Origin: Anarhynchus alexandrinus
Taxonomy: Eukaryota > Chordata > Aves > Charadriiformes > Charadriidae
Assembly: GCA_008711295.1 (NCBI GenBank)
Contig: VUYV01000608.1
Location: forward strand, 195,724-259,723
Direction of reading: 5' to 3'
Length of the DNA stretch: 64,000 nt
Shown: positions 13,340-24,200 of the stretch, piece after piece
Numbering within the stretch: the first letter of the stretch is position 1
Layout: every line of letters starts with the position of its first letter
Notes under the pieces: generated by a model
Seen by the model: the letters and a program-made list of their open reading frames with translations, nothing else
What the model was told of the DNA's origin: nothing
Databases searched by the model: none
Made by a program: the position numbers and the translations under genes

Positions 13340-13961
13340 CATAGAATCATAGAATGGTTTAGGTTGGAAAGGACCTTGAAGATCATCGAGTTCCAACCCC
13401 CCTGCCATAGGCAGGGACACCTCCCACTAGACCAGGTTGCCCAAGGCCACGTCCAGCCTGGCCTTGAACACCTCCAGGGATGGGGCCTCAACAACCTCTC
13501 TGGGCAACCTGTTCCAGTGCCCTACCACCCTTAAAGTGAAAAACTTCTTCCTAATGTTCAGTCTAAACCTGCCCTCTTCCAGTTTCAAGCCATTCCCCCT
13601 CGTCCTATCGCTACATGCCCTAGTAAAAAGTCCTTCCCCAGCTCTCCTGTAGGCCCCCTTTAGGTACTGGAAGGCCGCAATAAGATCTCCCCGGAGCCTT
13701 CTCTTCTCCAGGCTGAACAGCCCCAACTCTTTCAGCCTCTCCTCATAGGAGAGGTGCTCCAGCCCTCGGATCATCCTCGTGGCCCTCCTCTGGACACGCT
13801 CCAGCAGGTCCATGTCCTTCTTATGCTGGGGACTCCAGAGCTGGATGCAGTACTCCAGGTGGGGTCTCATGAGTGTGGAGTAGAGGGGCAGAATCACCTC
13901 CCTCGCCCTGCTGGCCACACTTCTTTTGATGCAGCCCAGGATGCGGTTGGCCTTCTGGCAT
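13340..13961 (-). mobile_element. CR1 LINE, 3' part with ORF2 C-terminus
   Basis: The left end, ATAGAATCATAGAATGG, is the reverse complement of the CR1 3' terminus. The minus strand is open from the CR1 5' break down to about 13427 and encodes the familiar ORF2 carboxy-terminal region, with [49 protein letters not shown] and [16 protein letters not shown]. The reverse transcriptase catalytic part is missing through 5' truncation near 13961. The frame is intact over about 180 codons, which suggests a relatively young insertion, but a truncated copy cannot mobilise itself. Confidence 0.95.
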
Positions 13962-15359
13962 ACATTGCTTGCTTCTCTCTTTTTTTCTTCAACTGGAAGC
14001 ACGCACCTTTTAACTCCTTCAGATTAATCTATGAAGGAAATAACTGCTTATATAAATGTTGCATATACACACATCCTTCCTTTAGTGCAGGACAACCGCC
14101 TTTCCCTTTGAACCCAAGTCTTGTGCTGCTAAGCTTAATAGGTTCCCTTCTCTTTATCTCCTGGTGTGCCTTCCCTCCAATCCCCACCCTCATTCCCTCA
14201 AGTGCTTGGCCAGAAGTCTTTTAGAGCTTGTGGAGCTTCTTTTAGAGTAGTGCGCTCTGTTCATTAGAAGAGTTTTTCTGCTTTCAGAGACAACTGATGG
14301 TCTTTGATTTGAGGAACTATGAAGGGAACATTCAAGGCTAGCCAGCAGTCAAAGTAATTGTAACTTATCATTTGCCCTAGTACATTTTCTTGCTTATGTT
14401 ACTTCCTGAATTCTGCTCCTGTTTGAGCAGATAGGTGAGATTACCCTGAAGATGGAAGATGCTGTTTCCATTTAGAAACTAAAGATAGGTTGACGTGTAA
14501 TTTGCAAGATTGGTTATGGTTGTGAGAAAGTTGCAATCTTTTGCCTTTTTCTAAATGGAGACCTTTCTAAAGCTTTATGACATCTTCAGTAGGAAGACAG
14601 TACTTCTAGAGTTAGGAACATACCTAGAATAGTGAAGATTATAAAGAAAAATTTGAACATACTCTCAGAAATACTCATTTTTAGACTAGCATCATACCTT
14701 GGTTGTCAGTCTTGAGTGGAGGTGCTCTACAATGTTTAGTGAAAATGCCTTGCCCAAGTTCTTGATAGGTGACTACTTTTAAACTTTTGTAATTGAAGAA
14801 TATACAAATATGTGCAAAGGTGTCAGTTTGTATCTTACAGTAAGAAGCGGTTGACCAAATCTGCCCCTTTCTCTGTATGGATCTGCTCAACAAATTCTTG
14901 TCAACAGAGACAAGACAGAAAGAAAAACTCTAACAGATGGACCGTGGATTAATCCAAACATTAGAACAACCTGAGATGCAGTAATCAACATCAAGTCTTC
15001 TTAATAACTGGTTATACTCTTTTCGCTTGAGAATTCCCCTGAGCTCTCAATGCAGTTGGGTTCATTTTGATGACTGAAGAAAGCCTGAAAGAGCTTGCAT
15101 TAAACACAGGATGTTTTTATCAGTCTGGCGTGCCAAAAAGATGGGCAGGAGACTCATGAACAGGGTACGGAAGACCAGGCAGTTTAATCTGCACACATTG
15201 GTAGGTTGTCTGAGGTGTAGTATGAGTAATAATTTTTTATAGTCAATATTTATACTACAATGTATCATTATAGAATAATCATGTTGGGGTGTTTACTTAA
15301 AAGGTAGTTTCAGTGGTAAAATATCTACTTTTAAAACTATATAAGTAACTTATAAGTTA

Positions 15360-15418
15360 AGTCTTATATAAATTATATATAGTTTATATAAGACAACTTA
15401 TATAATTTATATAAGACT
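15360..15418. repeat. AT-rich inverted repeat (20-bp arms)
   Basis: Left arm 15360-15379 (AGTCTTATATAAATTATATA) is the exact reverse complement of 15399-15418. Inside it, 15361-15372 also pairs with 15383-15394 (12 bp, 10-nt loop), so two alternative hairpins compete. Flanking sequence from about 15330 is likewise rich in TATAA and TTATAA units. It may be an expanded microsatellite or a remnant of a small inverted-repeat element. Confidence 0.85.
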
Positions 15419-15961
15419 ATATAAATCAAACTTGACCAAGGGCTATCCTTTGAGTCCTGTCTCTCAACTAAAAGCTAAGATAAGCTTTCTAATGTATGTT
15501 AGCAGAAAGGGTTATTAATTTCTTTTTCCACAGTATCCAATTTAAGTAGTGTACTCTTGGGCTTTTGCTTAGAATATTGTATATGCTTGTTAATGAGATT
15601 TAAATTTGTTATGCCAGTAAAAATTTATTAAACATAGAATTCTGAAAAGTCTAAAAAGTAAACATGAATTTATATCTACCTTTTCAGTGGTGTGTTTTGT
15701 TCCCCTGCCTGGCAAGTTAAATTTGCATAGTCTATATTTGAGTATTTAAATTGAGTTTTGCACATTTCTTTTGTCTCTATTTTTTGGGGGTAAAACCCTA
15801 CGTGATACTGAAAATAACTTAAGTCCCTGCCATTGTTTTAGGTGGTTCTTGATTTTTCTCTATTAAATACATCAGTTTATTCCGTTAGGGTTTGTGCTTA
15901 TTTTAGCCAATATTCTGTTTAGCAGGATGGTAAGAAAAACTAACATGACACTTTTAAAATG

Positions 15962-16077
15962 CTTCGGCGTTTTGTTGTTATTGTTTAAAAAGGGTAATTG
16001 AGATGTAACTGCTGTTTGCCTTCGGCGTTTTGTTGTTATTGTTTAAAAAGGGTAATTGAGATATAACTGCTGTTTGC
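15962..16077. repeat. 58-bp tandem duplication
   Basis: Two adjacent copies, 15962-16019 and 16020-16077, each starting CTTCGGCGTTTTG and ending CTGCTGTTTGC. They differ at one position (GATGTAAC versus GATATAAC). The near identity indicates a recent duplication. No coding content. Confidence 0.97.
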
Positions 16078-18940
16078 ATATACAAACAGTTTTTGTTGCA
16101 GTGCATTTTTAATTTCAAGGTATGCATGCTGCTTGTAAGGGTATGTCCAGGAAAAGTCTCTCTCTGAAATTAAAATATGGCATTATGCCATGTTTTAACT
16201 GGTCCTAGCAAGCTGATAGTAAGAACTGGCTCAGGTACAAAGTCAGAGGAACTTTATTTCAAGTATTTGATATTCATTTCTAAAATCAGTAGCCACGGTG
16301 ATTACTCTATCTTGTTAACTAGCCACAGAACAAATAGTTACTTTGCACTCACTACAAACACAGATGTATCTTGCAGTAATTTTATTAAGCTGTATAAAGG
16401 TATGTCTACTGACACAGAAATGTTAATTTTGTGCTGGTTTTGGGGGGGAGGGGTGTTAGAGTGTGGGGGGTGTGTTGTTTTTGGTGTTTGTTTTTTTTCT
16501 TAGTCTGCAGAGTCTCAATTCTTGCTTCACAGAAAATAGGAATCCTGAGATTCCCTGGTGAGCCTCCTTATTCTACCTCCTGACTCTGGAGACAGTCATT
16601 CAGAAATGCAATTTCAGGTTTCACCTCTGTGTTGGTGATTCTTAGATTGTCTTCTTTGTCTGGATACTTTTTTCTGTCCAAATAGCACTTTCTCTGATTT
16701 CTACAGTAGGTGTTCAACCCTCTGTTGAAATGCTCTTTGACTGAAACAAGCCCTTGTTTTTACTCCTGGCCATGGTTTTTTCAACTGTACAAGCGACCAT
16801 TCTTCTAGTCTGGACTCCTTTGCATTGTCCTGATGTTGTACACCTCTAGAGTTATGCCATGCCTTTATCTTTGGGTTGCTTTGTAACTTGAAAAAATCAG
16901 GATTTGTCTCATCACCGCAGTACAGGCTCCTTCTACAAAAACCTGCAACTGTATCTTAGGCATCAGCAAATCTTGCTCAATATCATTAACATCCATATGG
17001 AGTGTAGGTGACACAGACTGCTGTCATTTATCACCAGTGTGATTGCATAACCTCTTCCTGAAGTACTCTTCTGGTTTTCTGTCCCCATTGGAATGAAATC
17101 ATCATAGCTTCACTTTCAGGTTTGTTTTTTTTTTTTTTTTTTGTGTGTCCATACGAGCCTTTCCTGAAGCGCTGATTTCTAAAGTCTCTTTGTCAGTGAT
17201 TCCGCAGTTGATTGTTGGCTGGGTGGGAATCATCCTGGACTGAAACTGCCTTGAAACACAGCAAACCTGTCTCATCTTCAGACAGACTGATAAAACAGCA
17301 AGAAAAATAGGTACTCAGTACATTGCTTGTCCATGTATTGTGGTGTTCCCTTTCAGAATTTTAAACAATACTCTCCCATGTGACTCTCAGTTTGGAGCCT
17401 ATGGAGATGTTTTTTTGAAAGTTATGCTAGTATTTTTGTCCTCTCAGATCTTTTAAAAATGTATAGCAGTGTGGACATTCAAGGATGTATGAAGAAGAGT
17501 GTAAAAAATACTTTCATTTTGCTCTTTATAAAAAGACTCAAGAATTCAAAGCATGTAATTTGTAGTTTGTTGCAAACATCTTCAATCATAGCCAGGGATT
17601 AAGAAATTTCTCCAGTAATAAATTCGTAGGCATTTTTCTGACTAGGTATTTAGTTTGAGTCTGGAAAATGTAGGGCTCAGGTGGGGCTGCAGTCTTCCTA
17701 TGAAAAGAATTCACATTACAAAAAGCTTGTCCATTTAAAAGGATCATTGCGTCTACTATGTCTCAGGCGTTTCTTTACCTCCATTATCTATCTTATGAAC
17801 ATGGCTTTGACGACATTGCACAAGTCAGACCGAGTTTCATATGACTTACACTGATAAGACTTTGTTTTTATGGATATTAATAAAGTCTGAAAGATGTATA
17901 CAGAATATTTTTATGTGATATGTTACTGAGCTGTACTAGTGACTAGAAGTAAATGGTGCATTGATTTATTAACACAGCTTTAAATTAATGTACTTGTAAT
18001 ACTGCTTGTAATATAAGCTGTCAGGAAAAATTTGTTACACAGAATAGGATTGCTGTCAGTAAGAATTTGATAAGCAGAAGAGTATATTGCACCAAAAAAA
18101 GTATACGGGGGAATTTGGTAATCCCCACTAAAATGCACATCATGAGTTAGTGGTTTTGTAGAATTGTGGTGTTGTAAGTTGTGGCAGTGTCGTAGGGAAC
18201 TTTTCTGCCTTTGTTCATCATATGGAGAGTTTTCTTCTTTTTGAAAATGCTTGCTCTGGTGTTATGATTATGACTATTAGAGAATTTTGTATAGATATAA
18301 AAGTCATCAAAACTGTTTGTGGTGTATTGGATTTATGGAAGCAAGCCTGTATTGAAAGCCTTGACACTTAGCTGATTTCCTAAGTAACCTCTTTGATGCA
18401 AGCTCGAGGATTTTTTTTAAATAGTTGGCTATAAAAATTTGAAAGATGAATTCTGTAAGGTAATTTGAATTCCATATAATCTTTTAGATAACTAGTGCGT
18501 ATTCTTTTTTACTGTGAAGAGAGCAGAGAAAGTGCACATCTATAGTAGTAATACTCTTGTGATTTGCATTGGAAATCAAAGTAATGATATTGAAAATTCG
18601 TTAGTGCATAATAACTTTTCATTTTTTGCCAATTCTTGCACTTTGAGAAATAATGTTGGGTCACAAATATATATTTTTATTGGTTTTGTATGATGCTTAC
18701 AGTAGTCACAGAATTTTGGAAATGGGTGTTATGATCATGCAAAGAATAACAAAGTGTTGACTTTTAGTGTTTAATCTTACTATCTCTAATCTTCTTGCTG
18801 ACTTAAAAAAAAACAAAAACAAACCAAAACCAAAAAACAAAACAGAGCAAAACAACCCCACTAGACATCCATTGATATGCACAAAATGACTGTTTTGTGG
18901 CACAATGATATCTTACCTCTGTAGTTGTTTTATGCAGTAA

Positions 18941-18959
18941 GGGGGAGGGGGGGCAGGGG
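18941..18959 (+). other. G-rich tract, potential G-quadruplex
   Basis: GGGGGAGGGGGGGCAGGGG supplies at least four runs of three or more G with one-base loops possible. It lies about 660 bp upstream of the alternative start codon at 19605, so it may belong to that promoter region. No function is shown by the sequence alone. Confidence 0.6.
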
Positions 18960-19399
18960 AGAAGAAACCAGCAAACGCTTCTTGAATATTTTTTTCTGAA
19001 CGTGTGTTGTTAAGGTCTTTTTGTTCTGTGAAACGTTTTCAGAAAGACAGAATCGGTGAACAAGTGCAATTACACTGCATGCTCCCTGTTTTATTCGGTT
19101 CAGGTTTATAATTTATGCAAGCAAGGAAGTGAAAAGATGCTATTGGATCTTACTACAGGCAGTGATTGAAACTTGGTTATTTTTGATCCATGCTTTCTCC
19201 ACCCAGTAGCTGTTATCGTGCACTACCATCCTCATAGCTGTGAATTTATAACACTGCACTGTACCTGCTACCCAGTTCCTCTTAAATATCTGTTGTCAGC
19301 TAGGAAGAGAGAACAAGCTTTCGATCCTGTGCATTCTGAAAAAGGAAAAATAAGGAAAACATTTGCTTGCTGTTTTTGTTAATTGCTCAAGATTATGCT

Positions 19400-19604
19400 C
19401 ATCACTGTAATCACAGGTAGAGAAGGAAGACGGGGTGGAAAAGCTTGGAAGAAAAATAGCATCAGCTATCAAGAATTTCGTTTTCCTGGTTTGTAAATGA
19501 TGCTGCTGTAATTCTATCTGCATATTTTTTTTTCCTGCTCATTCACCATTCAGCAGCTGGTAGGGAAGTAAGACTGCCTGGCAACCACCTGCAGAGCTGC
19601 AGAG
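19400..19604 (+). promoter_or_regulatory. DLG1: Putative 5' UTR/promoter-proximal region of the DLG1 internal first exon
   Basis: Inferred because the exon at 19605 starts with an ATG and needs a transcript start nearby. The segment has two E-box motifs (CAGCTG at 19554-19559, CACCTG at 19586-19591) and a short upstream ATG-ATG-CTG-CTG-TAA reading frame near 19498. There is no clear TATA box and no CpG island. The exact transcription start cannot be read from sequence. Confidence 0.4.
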
Positions 19605-19829
19605 ATGAATTACATTTTCGGAAATAACACACTCCTCTATTCTCGCGCCAATCGAGGCAACACTAGCTCAAGCCACAGTTCTGTAGGCCCAAAGCACAAG
19701 CAGTGGGCAAAGAAAGGCTCGACAGATGAGTTACGGAACGAGCCTTCCCGTTGGCAGCAGATAGTTGCATTTTTCACTCGGAGACATGGTTTCATTGACT
19801 GCATTTCTGTTGCTGCCAGCTCCACCCAG
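19605..19829 (+). CDS. DLG1: DLG1 alternative first coding exon (MNYIFGNN amino terminus)
   Basis: Seventy-five codons from ATG at 19605 to a phase-0 donor (CCACCCAG, then GTAATA from 19830). The product begins MNYIFGNNTLLYSR and contains SRWQQIVAFFTRRH and FIDCISVAASSTQ. I recognise this as the amino terminus of a described mammalian DLG1 isoform that lacks L27 and the KYRYQDED segment. The bird copy differs by a few substitutions and is slightly shorter in the DELR...EPS part. It should join in frame to the 46577, 51802 or 54682 exon. Strong conservation of the FTRRHGFIDC block suggests a functional amino terminus. Read past the donor the frame soon stops, as expected for intron. A minus-strand frame over the same bases is a shadow. 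Confidence 0.9.
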
Positions 19830-21189
19830 GTAATATGCCACTTGTTGAAATTATTGTGTCTGCATGTTTTCTTGTTACTTGCTAGTCAGAAATAGCAATC
19901 TATTTATATATGCATGCTTTCGTATAATCTCTGATTTATGAATAACGTTTTCTGTCTGCTTTCATTCTTATATTTTACAGACCTCTGTATGATTTTTAGC
20001 ATTAAAGCATGGAAATGGAGCACTTAAATGAGACCTGTTTTGTTTTGTTTTTTTTTTTAAAGTTAATTTGCTAGTGGTGAGCCTCCAACAAGTTTAGATA
20101 TGAGGTATTTTAATGAAATATTGAAAAATGTAGTTTGCATTCTACTGCCTGGCCCTGGAGGGGAATAACATAGTTAAGAAATACCAATTTCATAGCTGTG
20201 GTAAGATGTCAGTTCGAATAAAGACCACATATTTCCTGGTTAAGGAATTGTATTTAAAGGATTAAATAAAGTCTTAGATGTAGCACAACAAATTCTAGCC
20301 TGTAACTGTTTTCTGGATTTTTTTGGCTGCTAATAATCCATAAATAAGGTGAAGGAATACCTTACATACAGAATATACGTTTCATAGTGCAGTCTGTAAG
20401 AAAAACATGACATTTTTCAACTCGACTGTCAATCTGCTCTAAGTGATGTTTTTAGTAATCGTGATTGAAAGTCAGGTAGAAGGAGGAAAGCTACATTTCA
20501 AGTCTCTGGATTTTGGGGTGGGTTCTTAAGGTTGATACTGAGAGAAGTTTAAACTTATTGGCAGTAGCAGATGAGTATGTCTTTGAAGATTGCTGAGATG
20601 TCAGCATTGTTTAAAAATGTGATATTAGATTTGTTTTGCTTTGCTAAATTCAGCTTTAATAAAGAATAATTGCTTTTTTGATGTTGCATAACCTGAAGTA
20701 CTCCAAAAACTTGTAAAAAAGGGAAAAAATTATTACCCTCAGACAGTGTAATATTATCAAGATATTTCATATCTGTTGCTAATTGTTTCAAAGATGATAA
20801 ACTGGCACTTCCTCTGGAAATCTGCTTATTGTTGCCTGTTTTTTTTTGCTTGTGAATTTAGAGTAAACAATGAATAGAAGATCTTAGAGGGGGATTTTCA
20901 TTTTCTTGTTGCAAATGTACATGAATGTCGAAGAGGGATCCTGCAGTTTCTATAATGGGTCATTATACAACTCTAAGTGATGCATTAGGCAGATATAATA
21001 GCTTTTAAGTACTGTTATTTTTTCAAAACCAAAATGTACAGTATTGGCCTTATGAATAAATATTGTGGTTGCTCTTATTTGTTTAATGCTTGAACAAGTA
21101 ATATTGGAATGCATGAAACTTGCAGTTGGACTGACTAGTCAGGACTAGAAATTGGCTGATAAATAAAATATTGAATAGCCTCTGCTTTG

Positions 21190-21252
21190 AGTGTGGGTTG
21201 GACCAGATAGAGGTCCTGAGATCCCTTCAAGCCAAAACTGATTCAGTGAATA
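21190..21252 (+). mobile_element. CR1 3'-end remnant
   Basis: GTGTGGGTTGGACCAGATAG, then AGGTCCTGAGATCCCTTCAA and TGATTCAGTGAA, matches the CR1 3' end (TTGGACCAGATGACC...CCTTCCAACC...TGATTCTGTGA) in sense orientation. It is short and diverged, hence old. Confidence 0.75.
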
Positions 21253-24200
21253 TCCCAGTGTGTGCTCTATTTTTCTGCTATGAAAAAGATAGCTTACCTC
21301 TGTGAAAGCCTGCCAAATTTTTCTTGTAACTCTGACAGTTCTTCCATTAAAAAGAACTGCTTATACATGTTCATGGCCAGAAGGAGGGGAAAAAAACATA
21401 AAACATTTTGAAGTGGTTTTAAAAAAAACGTAATGAGCATATTCAGAAGTAATGCACTGAAAACATAAGAGCTTATTGAAGCCTCTTCCTCTGGAAAGAT
21501 GCTGTACTATTCTCCTACCTTATCCACCCATTGCAGCTGTTCTAGCCTCAGGGAGGGAAAAAGACATTTAAAGGTTGCTCATTGTGGTACAATTCTGTTT
21601 TCCAGTTCTCTTGAGTTTTTGTTCTGTGATGTAGTATTCTGAAAATTCTTGACAACTTTGATTTGTTCATTTAAGATACATCCCCATCACTTGAATGTAA
21701 TCGAATTTGTGGAGTCCAAATAAATAATTATGTGATGTACTTCTCCTCTAACCTTGTCTGTTGAAATTCTACTTGTGATGACAGGCTTTATATATTCTTA
21801 TTGTTGTGACATCATGATTTTTAGCATATACAAAATCAAACTGATGTTTCTGAAGTACTGGCATTCTGCTTGCTTTGTGAATCTGTTACATAGCACCCAT
21901 TTTTAGCTGTCCCTTCATTTGCCTGGCTTTCTTGGATGATGTGGGATGGTGTGGAATTGTGGTACTTGCTTAGTTCCCTTTGTTACCAGTGACAGGGAAA
22001 CGACTCCTGGAGATTGGGCTGCGCACCCCTGTCCTCCTCTGGGGGCTGAAACAGGTCACCTTCTCCCCAGCTAGGTCGCAAGAGGACTTTTGCTAAAGAA
22101 GGGACTTTGAATTTTGGGGTGAGGTATTTTTTAAGTAGGGGGTCTTGTACCCTAAAGAAGCAAGGAAGAAGTTGGTGATGGATATGGTAGGACTGCTTTT
22201 TGCTGTGGTTATCGCTAGGCTTCTGCCAAAAAGAGTGCGTGTCTGCACAAATGCATTGTGGCACAGAGGACTAATCAGGAGTGAAAGGCTACTGTAAAAA
22301 GCCACAGCAGCCTGAAGACTAGCAGTCCATTTTCAAACACTAAAGGTGCCTTATTTACTAGTATTGCCCCTTTCTAATGTTAGTACAAGATTCAAATCAC
22401 ACAGCTCTCACTGGAAAAAGGCAGCAGTGGAAACAGATGGTGTAAACAGACACAAATGCAGCCAGTAAGTGGTCATTCTGACTCTCTGCTTGTGTCCTGC
22501 CCTAGCCAAGGTCTCCAGGGTGCTCTGCATGGAACTTGAGGTGGTTGTAGCGATTTGTAGACTTTGCATTACTTTAGTACCAAGGAGTTCAGGGATCAGA
22601 CACTGCAGTCGGTTCGTAGAGCAGCAGTACTTCCCACTGGGTTAATACCCGCTCCATTTGCGGTGGTGAGCTGCTGTAGAGGTAGCAGCGCCTTCTTGCC
22701 CCCCTAACCGCACCGTGCTCCTTTATGGGCCTGGAGAAGCTGATTTAACATGCTCAGACATTTGAGGCCTTTATTTGTTTCTTCCATCTGCATTCCTTGT
22801 TATGAGAAGTTAGTTACTTAATTAGAAGAATTAGGGAATTTGATTAGAAGTTGGTCTTTCAAATTTTGTCAGCAAACATTAATTTCTTTAATAAAAGTCG
22901 AATCTGTGGCATAAAATGGAAGATGAGGGTAAAAACAAACATACAGCAAATTGATACTGTCACAAGGGTCAATAACTAAGCCATGAGCTTAGTAAATACA
23001 TGGTTATGCAAATGAAAAATACTGGGTAATTTGAAGTGCTGTCCTAACAAGAGGTATGCATATTGCATCAACAGAACTGTATTCCAGGGCAGTTCTTTCC
23101 CCCAAAGTCTTTCCAGAGCTCTGAGAAGCACCTGTTCCTGACAGGGAATGCAGCTGTTGTGTCTCAGAATACATTATAACTCTCAGTAATATTTGGCCCA
23201 TGTTGTGCTACAAAGTCAGAAACTGGGATTTGTCTGAAACTCACATGGCATTGAACAGGTTCTAACAGCAGCACATTTAGGCTATTCTTAGTATGTTATA
23301 TAGTATAACATGCTTCTGGCATTTGATACTAAAAAATTGTCTAGCTCTTTGAATATGCTGTGCTTATTTATGCTTCTATTTTTTAGGACACATTTTAGGA
23401 AAGGAGGAGGGAGAGAGAGGGGGGCCTAACTCCACTTATACATTTCAAAAAAAATTTAAATTTCAGAGCTTATCAACTGCTTCTGTGAGTTGTTTGAGCC
23501 CTTGTCTTTGTTTCTCTTCCTTTTAAGATCTTGATAAAAGTTTTACTGTATGTCACTACTCCTGGAATATTGCTTTCAAATTCATTGAAATATTATGAGT
23601 GTGGTTCTAGCATGTATGAAATGCTATATGTAATCAGACAACAACATAGAGGTGTTGTAAGGTGCATTTAAAAGATACTGATTAAACAAACCCCAAACCC
23701 AGCTCTCTACCCTAACCCCTTTTTTTATTGTACTTCTTGCAGTTCAGGAATTGCAAAAATTGGTTTCATACAGCAATATATATAATCCTTCCTATAATTT
23801 TGGTGTAGTTAAGTATTTATTTAATTTTAGACATTCAGATCATAACACGAAGGCACATGCTAAAAATATGTGAGGTAAAAGATAAAATAGTTCTGATGTA
23901 GTATGTGGAGGTTTAATTAAATAAGCAGAAGTTGAAAAGGAAAAAAGGGGGGGCCTTCATAGAAGACATTGAACTAAACCTGGAACTTGCAGCAGGAAGA
24001 TACTGCAACTAAAAAGTTCAGGCAATTTGATAGCAGTTTAACTATTAATTATCTTGGGCATATCAGGATGTGTTACAGTGATATGTTTTATGAACGTTAT
24101 TGAACTTTGGTGTGGATGTGTGACTGTTTTAGCAGCCCCTCGAGTTTAAAAGTGAAACTGGGACTTCGTTATGCCAGCCACTGCATAACATGAAGTTTTT

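Larger units (their letters stand above)
5431..19400 (+). other. DLG1: DLG1 intron stretch
   Basis: About 14 kb of intron between the KYRYQDED exon and the internal alternative first exon. It contains a solo LTR, a CR1 copy, an older CR1-like remnant, an AT-rich palindrome, a 58-bp tandem duplication, two 18-T runs (9696-9713 and 17125-17142) and a G-rich tract at 18941-18959. I see no convincing exon in the rest. All the short open frames lack splice sites of matching phase or recognisable homology. Confidence 0.7.

Noticed and set aside
13437..13652. Plus-strand open frames over the CR1 copies (also 13754-14224, 50025-50324, 50406-50966)
   Set aside because: They are antisense shadows of CR1 ORF2.
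16439..16476. G-rich stretch near 16.45 kb as a possible G-quadruplex
   Set aside because: Only two strong G runs separated by a long mixed loop; weaker than the tracts at 18941 and 33572.
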